Shown here: piece after piece, positions 7,865 through 18,741 of the stretch
Layout of the letters: every line of letters begins with the position of its first letter
How positions within the stretch are numbered: the first letter of the stretch is position 1
Assembly: GCF_001269905.1 (NCBI RefSeq)
Contig: NZ_LHVK01000015.1
Coordinates: 124,001 to 188,000 of the forward strand
DNA from: Pseudomonas corrugata
GTDB lineage: Bacteria; Pseudomonadota; Gammaproteobacteria; Pseudomonadales; Pseudomonadaceae
DNA: 64,000 nt
Reading direction: 5' to 3'
The notes under the pieces: generated by a model
Database searches by the model: none
The model's input: only the letters and a program-made list of their open reading frames with translations
Told to the model about the DNA's origin: nothing
Position numbers and translations under genes: made by a program

Positions 7865-9025
7865 CTACAGCAGCACCTCATCTGCCCGGCCGCCCTCCTC
7901 CTGGATCACCAGATGGATGAAATGCAGTTTGGTGATGACGGTTGCCGGCACGACGAACGGGTAGAAATCCGGCTGGCCCATGCTGCGGGACAGTTCGTTG
8001 AGCATGCCTGCCAGTTCGATCCAGGCGTTGACGAACGACAGGAACGCCGCGCCTCCGGTGTGCTCGGGATCGAACAGGGTGTCGGCTGGGAACGGTTGGT
8101 AGTCGAAGTCCATGTCCTGGGCACTCATGCCAAAGCCCAGCGCCGTGTCCACGGCGTCCATCATGTGCAGGTAGTGAGCCCAGGTTTCGGCCCAGTCCTC
8201 CCAGGGGTGCATGGTGGCGTAGGCACTGACGTAACGGGTTTGCCAGTCCAACGGTGCTCCTTGCTGGTAATGCCGCTCCAGCGCGTCGGCATAACTGGCG
8301 CGCTCATCGCCGAACAATCCGCGGAATGCTTCGAGCCAGTGGCTGTTGGCAATCAGAAGATCCCAGTAGTAATGCCCCACTTCGTGACGAAAGTGCCCGA
8401 GCAAGGTGCGATACGGTTCGTGCATCTGCTGGCGCACGGCCTCACGGTGGGCGTCGTCCGCTTCCTTGATGTCGAGCGTGATCAAGCCGCTGGCATGACC
8501 GGTGGTCGGTGGCGTGCCGTCAGGGTCGACGCCGATGAAGTCGAAGGCCAGGCCCGTGGATTCGTCGACGCTTTTCGGCGCGACCGGCAGACCGAGGGTG
8601 ATCAGTTGCGCCACCAGCCTGCGCTTGGCCGTCTCGACCTTGCGCCAGCGTTCAGGGCTCTCCGGGATCGACAGGTCGGGGATGGTGCGGTTCAGCCTGC
8701 AGGCGATGCACAAGGTGTCGCGCCCCCCGGCCGGCAGCAGCCAGTTGCACGCTGCCGCGGTATCGAGGTTGGCACAGCGACGGAACAGACCGGCCTGCGG
8801 GTCGGCATCCAGGGTCCAGGTGTCAGGCAGATCACCGGGTTGCAGGGACGAAAGACGACTCTGCTCCGGCTGGTAGCCCAACGCCGCCAGGCAGGCCAGG
8901 CACTGGCTGTTGCGGAAAAACAGCGACTGGCCGCAGCGACACGGCCAGACCTTGCTGTTGCGCGAACGGTCGCCCAGGAACGGCGCGGCGATGCGTGAGC
9001 TCAGTTGTTCGAAGAAGCGGTACAT
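7865..9025 (-). CDS. Zinc-ribbon, putative zinc-dependent metallopeptidase
   Basis: Encodes 386 residues. Residues about 28-47 hold a cysteine pair motif (CRC and CLAC), and a third pair is at about 92-108 (CNW and CIAC), together forming zinc ribbons. The catalytic-looking segment 'HFRHEVGHYYW' near residue 215 is an HExxH variant (HEVGH), followed downstream by 'WEDWAETWAHYLH', which could supply the third zinc ligand. This layout matches the 'putative zinc-binding metallopeptidase' family (DUF2248/Peptidase_Mx). No signal peptide is visible, so it is probably cytoplasmic. A GGGAGAG site precedes the ATG. The substrate is unknown. It is separated from ligA by a short hairpin repeat. Confidence 0.82.
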   Translation of the reverse strand: MYRFFEQLSSRIAAPFLGDRSRNSKVWPCRCGQSLFFRNSQCLACLAALGYQPEQSRLSSLQPGDLPDTWTLDADPQAGLFRRCANLDTAAACNWLLPAGGRDTLCIACRLNRTIPDLSIPESPERWRKVETAKRRLVAQLITLGLPVAPKSVDESTGLAFDFIGVDPDGTPPTTGHASGLITLDIKEADDAHREAVRQQMHEPYRTLLGHFRHEVGHYYWDLLIANSHWLEAFRGLFGDERASYADALERHYQQGAPLDWQTRYVSAYATMHPWEDWAETWAHYLHMMDAVDTALGFGMSAQDMDFDYQPFPADTLFDPEHTGGAAFLSFVNAWIELAGMLNELSRSMGQPDFYPFVVPATVITKLHFIHLVIQEEGGRADEVLL

Positions 9026-9097
9026 GGCGATCTCTCCCTGGGGCCTGCAACACTAGATCGTCTTCTGGCACAGACGTTCAGCCTGGTGACACACCCC

Positions 9098-9127
9098 TGT
9101 GGCGAGGGGATTTATCCCCGCGCCACA
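9098..9127. repeat. Short hairpin repeat (second repeat family)
   Basis: A single compact palindrome: 'tgtggcgagggga', then 'ttta', then 'tccccgcgccaca'. It belongs to a different repeat family from the 'gtgggagc' REPs and recurs at 11566-11677 and 33934-33963. It lies just after the ligA stop. Confidence 0.8.
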
Positions 9128-9131
9128 AGGG

Positions 9132-11530
<2,399 letters not shown>

Positions 11531-11565
11531 ATTTCAATCAGTCAAGTAACGCTCGGCAGAGAACC

Positions 11566-11677
11566 TGTGGCGAGGGGATTTATCCCCGCTCGAGTGCGCA
11601 GCACTCGCAAACTCTGTGGCAACACAACATTTTGAGGGCTGCTTGGCAGCCCAGCGGGGATAAATCCCCTCGCCACA
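11566..11677. repeat. Long compound inverted repeat between zipA and ligA
   Basis: Perfect 25-bp arms (11566-11590 and 11653-11677) with the core 'tggcgaggggatttatcccc'. Two smaller hairpins lie inside: GAGTGC-GCA-GCACTC and GGGCTGC-TTG-GCAGCCC. The whole could fold as a branched cruciform. It is an extended member of the repeat family seen at 9098 and 33934. Confidence 0.85.
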
Positions 11678-11716
11678 AAAGCGGTTTGCCACAAGCGGCT
11701 ACCAGAGGCGCTCTGA

Positions 11717-12559
11717 TCAGCGCTTCTGGGTCAATGCCCGACGTTCGAATTCGACAATACGCTGACGGTAGTGCTCGATGGTCTGGGCGGTCAGCACGCT
11801 GCGCTGGTCATCCTTCAATTCGCCATTGAGTTCCTGGGACAACTTGCGAGCCGCCGCCACCATCACGTCAAAGGCCTGCTTGGGATGACGCGGGCCCGGC
11901 AGACCGAGAAAGAAACTCACCGCCGGCGTGCTGAAATGATCGATGTCGTCCAGATCAAACACCCCCGGCTTGACGGCATTGGCCATGGAGAACAGCACCT
12001 CGCCGTTGCCGGCCATGCTTTCGTGGCGGTGGAAAATGTCCATCTCGCCGAAACGCAGGCCGCTTTCCAGGATGTTCTGCAACAACGCAGGGCCCTTGAA
12101 GCCGGCCGGATCGCGACAGATCACGCTGATCACCAGGACTTCTTCCGCCTGGGCCTGGTCCTTGTCACTGCTCGACGCCTTGCTCTCGTCCGGGAAATCG
12201 TCGCGGCTGCTGAAGCTCGGGCCGCCATCCAGGTCCAGGTTGAGGTTCAGGTCTCCCTGGGACGGTTCGTTGTTGCGCTTGCCGCGCTTGGAGCCCGACT
12301 CGCGGGGTTCGCGCACCGGCGCGCTCATCGACGGCAGGTCATGCTCGTCCAGCTGCGGCTCCTTGTGGGTGTCCAGCACCCGGGGCGGCCCCAGCAGTTC
12401 GGCATTGTCATCGTCGTCCGGCAGGTTCGACAGGCTGCGATCAAGGCGGAACTTGAGTTTCCCCTTGCCGCCGCGCATGCGGCGCCAGCCATCGAAAAGA
12501 ATACCGGCAATGACAATGATGCCGATGACGATCAGCCACTCGCGCAGACCGATTTCCAT
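11717..12559 (-). CDS. zipA: Cell division protein ZipA
   Basis: A 280-residue inner-membrane anchor for the FtsZ ring. The N-terminus is a single membrane helix ([20 protein letters not shown]). Then comes a charged and proline-rich linker (about 30-135), and finally the globular ZipA C-terminal domain that binds the FtsZ tail (about 140-270, with '[19 protein letters not shown]'). The gene lies between smc and ligA in the same direction, the standard Pseudomonas order. About 230 bp separate it from the smc stop, so it probably has its own promoter there. Confidence 0.96.
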   Translation of the reverse strand: MEIGLREWLIVIGIIVIAGILFDGWRRMRGGKGKLKFRLDRSLSNLPDDDDNAELLGPPRVLDTHKEPQLDEHDLPSMSAPVREPRESGSKRGKRNNEPSQGDLNLNLDLDGGPSFSSRDDFPDESKASSSDKDQAQAEEVLVISVICRDPAGFKGPALLQNILESGLRFGEMDIFHRHESMAGNGEVLFSMANAVKPGVFDLDDIDHFSTPAVSFFLGLPGPRHPKQAFDVMVAAARKLSQELNGELKDDQRSVLTAQTIEHYRQRIVEFERRALTQKR

Positions 12560-12699
12560 GTAATCCCGTGCCTCTATAAAAATGCTGAAAAATAAGGGGC
12601 TTAGCTATTTGCAAACCGCTTTAAAACGTGGCGCCAACTCTATGTTCTGAATGGCGTTTTGCCCACGCACACGAAAAATTGACATTAAACTAGCATGAC

Positions 12700-12790
12700 C
12701 AACAGCTACAAGCTACATAACAGCAGCTTCAAGCTTCAAGCCGAAGCTGCATCGCTTGCAGCTTGCCACTTGAAGCTCGCCGCTCGCCGC
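12700..12790. repeat. Imperfect AGCTT-rich repeat after smc
   Basis: Reiterated 'agcttcaagcttcaag', 'gcttgcagcttgccacttg' and 'gctcgccgctcgccgct' units overlap the smc stop region. GCAGCTTC (12723-12730) can pair with GAAGCTGC (12743-12750), so it may help end smc transcription. The remaining bases up to zipA show nothing else. Confidence 0.55.
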
Positions 12791-15700
12791 TAGGCATCCA
12801 CCATTGCCATCGCCTCCTCGACATCCACCGCCACCAACCGCGAACAGCCCGGCTCGTGCATCGTCACCCCCATCAACTGATCGGCCATTTCCATGGCGAT
12901 CTTGTTATGGGTGATGTAGATGAACTGCACCGTTTCAGACATTTCCTTTACCAGACGCGCGTAACGGCCCACGTTCGCGTCGTCCAGCGGTGCATCGACT
13001 TCGTCGAGCATGCAGAACGGCGCCGGATTCAACTTGAAGATGGCAAATACCAGGGCCAATGCGGTCAGCGCCTTTTCGCCACCGGAGAGCAGATGAATGG
13101 TGCTGTTCTTCTTTCCGGGAGGCCGCGCCATGATCGTCACCCCAGTATCGAGTAGATCTTCGCCCGTCAGTTCCAAGTAAGCGCTGCCGCCACCGAAAAC
13201 TTTTGGGAAAAGCGCCTGCAAACCGCCATTGATCTGATCAAAGGTATCCTTGAAGCGGTTGCGGGTTTCCTTGTCGATCTTGCGAATGACGTTTTCCAGG
13301 GTTTCCAGCGCTTCCACCAGGTCAGCGTCCTGGGCGTCGAGGTAGCGCTTGCGCTCGGACTGTTGCTCGTATTCGTCGATGGCCGCCAGGTTGATCGCGC
13401 CCAGGCGCTGGATCCGCGCAGCAATGCGCTCCAGCTCCTCCTCGGCGTCTTTCTCGTTAGCCCCGGCCACCAGGGTAGCGAGCACGCCGTTGAGGTCGTA
13501 GCCGTCCTCCAGCAGTTGGTCCTGCAAGGCCTTGCGGCGCACGGTCAGGGCCTGCCACTCCAGGCGTTGCTGCTCCATCTGGCCGCGAATCAGCTGGGAT
13601 TGCTGCTCGGCCTGGCTACGGCGCTTCTCGGCATCGCGCAGTTCGCGGTCGGCGTCCTCCAGGGCGATCTGCGCCGTCTTGAGCTCTTCATCGACACTCA
13701 TCCGCTTGTCGAGCAGTTCCTCGAGTTTGAGGCGCAACTCTTCCAGCGGCGCCTCGCCCTCTTCCAGGTTCAGGCTCAACTGTTCGCGTTTTTCGGTCAG
13801 CCGTTCGGACTGCATTTCCAAACGCTCGAGAGCCTGGCGCGTGGAATCGTACTGCGCCTTGAGCGAACCCAGGCGCACCGCCAACTGATGGGCATGATCC
13901 TTGTGCTGACGCGCTTCCTGGCGCACCCGGTCAAGGCGTTCGCGCAGGCTGTCGCGCTGGGCCAGCAACAGTTCACGCTGCTCAGTGTCCAGCGCCATGG
14001 CATCGAGGGCTTCCTGCAGTTGCAGGCGCGCCTCGCCGATCTGTTCGTGCTCCAGTGCCCGTTGCTCGCCCAGCTCGGCGATCTCTTCTTCCAGACGAGT
14101 ACGACGCAAGGCCAACTGCTCGGCCTTGGCCTTGCCGGCCGAGAGCTGTGCCTTGAGCTCGCCCTGCTGGCGCGCCTCGTCCTGCAGCAGCCGGCGCAGG
14201 TGTTCGCGGCCGTTTTCCTGTTGACGCTGCTGCGCCCGCAGATTCTGCAACTCGGTTTCCAGGGCTTCGACACTGGCTTCGCGCTCGTCGCGCTCGGCGC
14301 CCAAACGCTGGATTTCCTGGCCCCGGGCGAGCATGCCGCTCTCGGCTTCGCTGGCCCGACGCACCCGCAGGAAATGCCGGCCGATCCAATAGCCGTCGCG
14401 ACTGATCAGGCTCTCGCCCGCCGCCAGTTGCCCGCGCAACGCCAGAGCCTGTTCGAGGTTTTCCACCGGCCTGACCTGCCCCAGCCAAGGCGCCAGATCG
14501 ACCTTGGCCTCGACTTTGTCCAGCAGGCTGCCCGGCATCCGCACGCCGTCACTGGCCGGGCTGAGCAGGCGCAGATCGCCTTGGGTGAACCCCGAGAGGT
14601 CGAAGCCGGCGAAATCATCCACCAGCACCGCTTGCAGATCGGCGCCCAGCACGGTTTCCACCGCCAGCTCCCAGCCGGCGTCGACCTTCAGCCCTTCGGC
14701 CAGCCGCGGGCGATCGGCCAGATGCTGGTCGCGCAACCATTCGGCGGCGCCGGTGCCCGGGTCCAGCGCGGCTTGCTGCAAGGCTTCCAGCGAGGCCAGA
14801 CGCCCGTTGAGCCGTTGCAGCTCGCCCTGGGCCTGCTGCTGATTCTGAAGGGCCAGTTGCAAGGCCTGGCGCAGTTGTTCGAGCCGCTCGACCTGGGCGT
14901 CTTCGCTGGCCTGCAAATCTTCGAGGGTGGCTTCGCTGGCGGCCAATTGCTCGCTCAGGTCCAGGATCGCCGCGTCTTCCGGGTCTGCCGCAAGCAACGC
15001 ACGCTCTTCGGCCAGGCGACGCTGACGCTCGGCCAGGCGCTCCATGCTGGTTTCCAACTGCTGGATGCGCGACTGCTGGACCTCGGCCTGACGCCGCGGC
15101 TCGGCGGAAGTCAGGTTGAACCGGTCCCATTGCTCCTGCCAGCCGTGCATGGTCAGTTCGGCTTCTTCCAGGGCCGCGGCAGCCTCTTCGGCAGCGGCAC
15201 TGGTGATTTCCTGCTCTGGCGTGAGCCGCTCCAGCTCTTCGCCAAGAGTCAGCAGCAAAGTGCGGTCGTGCCCCAAATGAGACTCGGTTTCCAGGCGCGC
15301 GCGCTCGGCTTCCTTCAAGTCATCCTGCAACTGGCGCAGTCGTTGCTGACCGTGCTGGATACTCTGCTCGACCCTGGCGATGTCGCCACCAACCGAATAG
15401 AAGCGCCCCTGCACCAGATTGAAACGCTCGGACAATTCGTGGTGCCCGTCACGCAAGCGCTCGATGGCGGCATCGGCGTTGCGCTGTTCGGCCACCAGGG
15501 CTTCGAAGCTGACCTCCTGATTGCCGATGATCGCTTCGCGCTGACCGACCTGCTCGTTCAATGCCTGCCAGCGCAGGGCCGAGAGCTGGGCCTTGAGCTG
15601 ACGCTCCTCACCTTTGTATTCCTGGTATTTGCGCGCGGCCTCGGACTGGCGGTGCAGGCGTTCGAGCTGACGGTCGAGTTCTTCGCGCAGGTCGGTCAGG

Positions 15701-16278
15701 CGAGCCAGGTTTTCGTGGGTGCGACGGATTCGGTTCTCCGTCTCGCGCCGGCGCTCCTTGTACTTGGAGATGCCGGCGGCCTCTTCGATGAAGTTGCGCA
15801 GGTCTTCAGGCTTGGCCTCGATCAGCTTGGAGATCATGCCCTGTTCGATGATCGAGTAGCTGCGCGGCCCCAGGCCGGTGCCGAGGAAGATGTCGGTGAT
15901 GTCGCGACGCCGGCATTTGGCGCCGTTGAGGAAGTAACTGTTCTGGCTGTCGCGGGTCACCTTGCGGCGGATGGAGATTTCCGCGTAGGCCGCGTATTCG
16001 CCGATCAAGGTACCGTCGGAGTTATCGAACACCAGCTCGATGCTCGCCTGACTGACCGGCTTGCGGCTGGTGGAGCCGTTGAAGATGACGTCGGTCATCG
16101 ATTCGCCGCGCAGGTTCTTGGCCGAACTCTCGCCCATCACCCAGCGCACGGCGTCAATGATGTTCGACTTGCCGCAACCGTTGGGCCCCACCACAGCCGC
16201 CATGTTGCTGGGGAAGTTCACCGTGGTCGGGTCGACGAAGGACTTGAACCCCGCCAGCTTGATGCACTTGAGGCGCAC
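12790..16278 (-). CDS. smc: Chromosome segregation protein SMC
   Basis: A 1162-residue ATPase that organises and segregates the chromosome. The N-terminal head has the Walker A site 'VGPNGCGKSNIID' near residue 32. Two long coiled coils (about 165-500 and 660-1000) flank a hinge around 510-640. The C-terminal head has the ABC signature 'LLSGGEKALTALALVFA' and Walker B 'FCMLDEVDAPLDD'. The start is the GTG at 16278 (MRLKCIKLAGFKSF); the longer reading adds an atypical N-terminus inside the upstream gene. Only two bases separate this GTG from the stop of the GntR gene upstream, so the two are translationally coupled. Confidence 0.97.
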   Translation of the reverse strand: MRLKCIKLAGFKSFVDPTTVNFPSNMAAVVGPNGCGKSNIIDAVRWVMGESSAKNLRGESMTDVIFNGSTSRKPVSQASIELVFDNSDGTLIGEYAAYAEISIRRKVTRDSQNSYFLNGAKCRRRDITDIFLGTGLGPRSYSIIEQGMISKLIEAKPEDLRNFIEEAAGISKYKERRRETENRIRRTHENLARLTDLREELDRQLERLHRQSEAARKYQEYKGEERQLKAQLSALRWQALNEQVGQREAIIGNQEVSFEALVAEQRNADAAIERLRDGHHELSERFNLVQGRFYSVGGDIARVEQSIQHGQQRLRQLQDDLKEAERARLETESHLGHDRTLLLTLGEELERLTPEQEITSAAAEEAAAALEEAELTMHGWQEQWDRFNLTSAEPRRQAEVQQSRIQQLETSMERLAERQRRLAEERALLAADPEDAAILDLSEQLAASEATLEDLQASEDAQVERLEQLRQALQLALQNQQQAQGELQRLNGRLASLEALQQAALDPGTGAAEWLRDQHLADRPRLAEGLKVDAGWELAVETVLGADLQAVLVDDFAGFDLSGFTQGDLRLLSPASDGVRMPGSLLDKVEAKVDLAPWLGQVRPVENLEQALALRGQLAAGESLISRDGYWIGRHFLRVRRASEAESGMLARGQEIQRLGAERDEREASVEALETELQNLRAQQRQQENGREHLRRLLQDEARQQGELKAQLSAGKAKAEQLALRRTRLEEEIAELGEQRALEHEQIGEARLQLQEALDAMALDTEQRELLLAQRDSLRERLDRVRQEARQHKDHAHQLAVRLGSLKAQYDSTRQALERLEMQSERLTEKREQLSLNLEEGEAPLEELRLKLEELLDKRMSVDEELKTAQIALEDADRELRDAEKRRSQAEQQSQLIRGQMEQQRLEWQALTVRRKALQDQLLEDGYDLNGVLATLVAGANEKDAEEELERIAARIQRLGAINLAAIDEYEQQSERKRYLDAQDADLVEALETLENVIRKIDKETRNRFKDTFDQINGGLQALFPKVFGGGSAYLELTGEDLLDTGVTIMARPPGKKNSTIHLLSGGEKALTALALVFAIFKLNPAPFCMLDEVDAPLDDANVGRYARLVKEMSETVQFIYITHNKIAMEMADQLMGVTMHEPGCSRLVAVDVEEAMAMVDA

Positions 16279-16280
16279 GT

Positions 16281-16940
16281 TCAGGCCTTCGTCAGGGCGG
16301 CAACCACCAGATCGCAACTGCGCTGACAGTAAGCCATCAGCACAATGCGAATCTGCGGCAGATCACGGGCCAGCACCGCGACGAGCAAGCGTTGGAACAG
16401 GTCGAGAAACTCGCTCATCTCGGCTTTGCGCTGTTCCAGGGCCAGGAAGTAGGCGCGGCTCATGGCCGGCTGCAGGTTCTCGACGGTTTCCTGCAAGTAC
16501 GGGTTATTGGCAAACGGATAGGCCGCGCGCATCACACTGAAGCTCTCGTCGACGAACATGCGGATGTCCTGGCGCTCGAAGGCCTCCTTGAGGCGCTGCT
16601 GGATCTGCAGGAACGGCGCCATGTCGGCCGAATCCCGCCAACCATGGGCCACGGCGTTGCCCAGCAGGATGTACAGCTCGCTCATGAGCGTACAGAGGCT
16701 GCGCACGTTATGTTCGGTGAGTTCGGTGACGTGGGCGCCACGGCGCGGCAGGATGGCGATCAGATGACGTCGCTCCAGGATCAGCAAGGCCTCGCGGACC
16801 GAGCCGCGGCTGACGTTGAGCGCCAGCGTGACCTTTTGCTCCTGGATGCGCTCTCCCGGCTTCATTTCACCGCGAATGATGCGTTCGGCGAGATGGTGGG
16901 CGATTTGCTCGGCGAGGCTGTCCGGGGCCTTGAACGTCAT
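16281..16940 (-). CDS. GntR-family regulator with FCD domain
   Basis: Encodes 219 residues. The N-terminal winged helix is of GntR type ('LAEQIAHHLAERIIRGEMKP', then 'NVSRGSVREALLILERRHLI', residues about 8-70). The C-terminal part is the all-helical FCD ligand-binding domain (about 80-210). Such proteins bind short palindromes and are released by organic acids or similar metabolites. The gene is divergent from xdhA across 346 bp and upstream of smc, to which it is coupled (stop and start two bases apart). It is a natural candidate regulator of the xanthine dehydrogenase operon, but that is inference from position. A clear AAGGA site precedes the ATG. Confidence 0.9.
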   Translation of the reverse strand: MTFKAPDSLAEQIAHHLAERIIRGEMKPGERIQEQKVTLALNVSRGSVREALLILERRHLIAILPRRGAHVTELTEHNVRSLCTLMSELYILLGNAVAHGWRDSADMAPFLQIQQRLKEAFERQDIRMFVDESFSVMRAAYPFANNPYLQETVENLQPAMSRAYFLALEQRKAEMSEFLDLFQRLLVAVLARDLPQIRIVLMAYCQRSCDLVVAALTKA

Positions 16941-17052
16941 GGTTGTCCTTCAAACTCTTCGATCTGCACAAGCGGCGCAGTGTAGCGCACTCGATAAGGC
17001 ATGGCGCAGGGCCTGTATGGGGTTTTTGGCACGTTTCAAGCAAAAAAAGGTT

Positions 17053-17144
17053 CTGTGGGAACCGAGTTTGCTCGCAATGGCCATGCCGGCCTCCATCCCT
17101 GTTGAATGTGCCACCGCCATCGCGAGCAAGCTCGGCTCCCACAA
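17053..17144. repeat. REPIN
   Basis: Inverted REP pair ('gtgggaaccgagtttgctcgc' and 'gcgagcaagctcggctcccac'). It lies in the divergent region between the GntR regulator and xdhA, an unusual position because most copies here lie behind genes. Confidence 0.85.
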
Positions 17145-17193
17145 GGTTCTACAGTGTCTATAGAACGTTGCTCATCGACAAACCGGATTTTCC

Positions 17194-17243
17194 TGACCTT
17201 TAAGTCAGAAAAACGTTGACCGAAAAGTCAGACCTGCTAAATT
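17194..17243 (+). promoter_or_regulatory. xdhA promoter with two TGAC-N6-GTCA operator candidates
   Basis: Two identical half-site pairs occur 23 bp apart: TGAC-CTTTAA-GTCA (17194-17207) and TGAC-CGAAAA-GTCA (17217-17230). The second covers a -35-like TTGACC (17216-17221), followed after 16 bp by TAAATT (17238-17243). Binding there would block RNA polymerase. The spacing of about two helical turns suggests cooperative dimers. Which regulator binds is not shown by the sequence. Confidence 0.55.
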
Positions 17244-17286
17244 CGGCCTACGTCGATACAACAATAATGAATCTGCGAGGCCTTCC

Positions 17287-18741
17287 GTGATCCAGTTTTT
17301 ACTCAACCAGGAACTCCGTAGCGAGCACACCCTGGACCCGAACCTGACCGTGCTCAACTATCTGCGCGAGCATGCTGGTAAATCCGGCACCAAAGAGGGT
17401 TGTGCCAGCGGCGACTGCGGTGCCTGCACCGTGGTGGTGGGCGAATTGGACATGGATGAAAGCGGCCGCTCGCGCATTCGCTATCGCAGCCTCAATGCGT
17501 GCCTGACCTTCGTCTCGTCCCTGCACGGCAAGCAGTTGATCAGCGTCGAAGACCTCAAGCACCAGGGCCGGTTGCACAGCGTCCAGCAGGCGATGGTCGA
17601 TTGCCACGGCTCGCAATGCGGCTTCTGCACACCGGGTTTCGTCATGTCACTGTTTGCCCTGCAAAAGAACAGCGATCAACCTGACGCCCACAAGGCCCAT
17701 GAAGCGCTGGCCGGCAATCTGTGTCGCTGCACCGGCTACCGGCCGATCCTGGCTGCCGCCGAACAGGCCTGCTGCGGCAAGCAACCCGACCAGTTCGACA
17801 CCCGCGAGGCCGAGACTATCGCTCGCCTCAAAGCCATCGCTCCCAAGGAAACCGGCGAGCTCAACTGTGGCGATAAACGTTGCCTGGTGCCGCTGACCGT
17901 GGCCGATCTGGCCGATCTCTACGACGCCTATCCTCAGGCGCGCCTGCTGGCCGGCGGCACCGATCTGGCCCTGGAAGTCACCCAGTTCCACCGCACCCTG
18001 CCGGTGATGATCTACGTGGGTAACGTCGCTGAACTCAAGCGCATCGAGCGCTTCGACGATCGCCTGGAAATCGGCGCCGCCACCGCGCTTTCCGATTGCT
18101 ATGAGGCGCTCAAAGCCGAGTACCCGGACTTCGGTGAGCTGTTGCAGCGCTTCGCCTCGTTGCAGATCCGCAACCAGGGCACCCTGGGCGGCAACATCGG
18201 CAATGCCTCGCCCATCGGTGACTCGCCACCTCTGCTGATCGCCCTTGGCGCGCAGATCGTGCTGTGCAAGGGCCAGGTCCGTCGCACCCTGGCGCTGGAG
18301 GATTACTTCATCGAATACCGGGTCACCGCCCGCCAGGAAAGCGAATTCATCGAAAAAATCATCGTGCCACGGGCCAGCGCCGAGCAGGCGTTCCGTGCCT
18401 ACAAGGTGTCCAAGCGACTGGACGATGACATCTCCGCAGTGTGCGCCGCATTCAACCTGCGCATCGACAATGGCGTGGTCCGCGATGCCCGCGTGGCCTT
18501 CGGCGGCATGGCCGCCATTCCCAAGCGTGCCAAGCATTGTGAAGCCGCATTGATCGGCGCGCAGTGGAACGACAGTACCCTGGAGCGCGCCTGCGCCGCC
18601 CTGGCCGAAGATTTCACGCCGCTGTCGGACTTCCGCGCCAGCAAGGAATATCGCCTGCTCGGCGCCCGCAACCTGCTGCGCAAATACTTCATCGAACTGC
18701 AAACGCCGCACATCGAGACTCGGGTGACCGCTTATGTCTAA
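17287..18741 (+). CDS. xdhA: Xanthine dehydrogenase small subunit XdhA
   Basis: A 484-residue subunit carrying the electron-transfer cofactors. The N-terminal plant-type [2Fe-2S] domain has 'GCASGDCGACTVVVG' (about 39-53). The second [2Fe-2S] domain has 'CGFCTPGF' and 'CRCTGYRPI' (about 112-155). The FAD domain begins near residue 195 and contains 'LLAGGTDLALE' and 'LGGNIGNASPIGDSPP'. The start is the GTG at 17287 with GAGG seven bases upstream. XdhA works with XdhB to oxidise hypoxanthine and xanthine to urate using NAD+. It overlaps xdhB by 8 nt, showing a tight operon. Confidence 0.97.
   Translation: MIQFLLNQELRSEHTLDPNLTVLNYLREHAGKSGTKEGCASGDCGACTVVVGELDMDESGRSRIRYRSLNACLTFVSSLHGKQLISVEDLKHQGRLHSVQQAMVDCHGSQCGFCTPGFVMSLFALQKNSDQPDAHKAHEALAGNLCRCTGYRPILAAAEQACCGKQPDQFDTREAETIARLKAIAPKETGELNCGDKRCLVPLTVADLADLYDAYPQARLLAGGTDLALEVTQFHRTLPVMIYVGNVAELKRIERFDDRLEIGAATALSDCYEALKAEYPDFGELLQRFASLQIRNQGTLGGNIGNASPIGDSPPLLIALGAQIVLCKGQVRRTLALEDYFIEYRVTARQESEFIEKIIVPRASAEQAFRAYKVSKRLDDDISAVCAAFNLRIDNGVVRDARVAFGGMAAIPKRAKHCEAALIGAQWNDSTLERACAALAEDFTPLSDFRASKEYRLLGARNLLRKYFIELQTPHIETRVTAYV

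Noticed and set aside
13363-16326. 987-codon open frame on the plus strand opposite smc
   Set aside because: It is an antisense shadow of a high-GC coiled-coil gene. The minus strand has the complete SMC motifs, and the plus frame has low-complexity Leu/Gln/Ala/Gly composition without any recognised fold.
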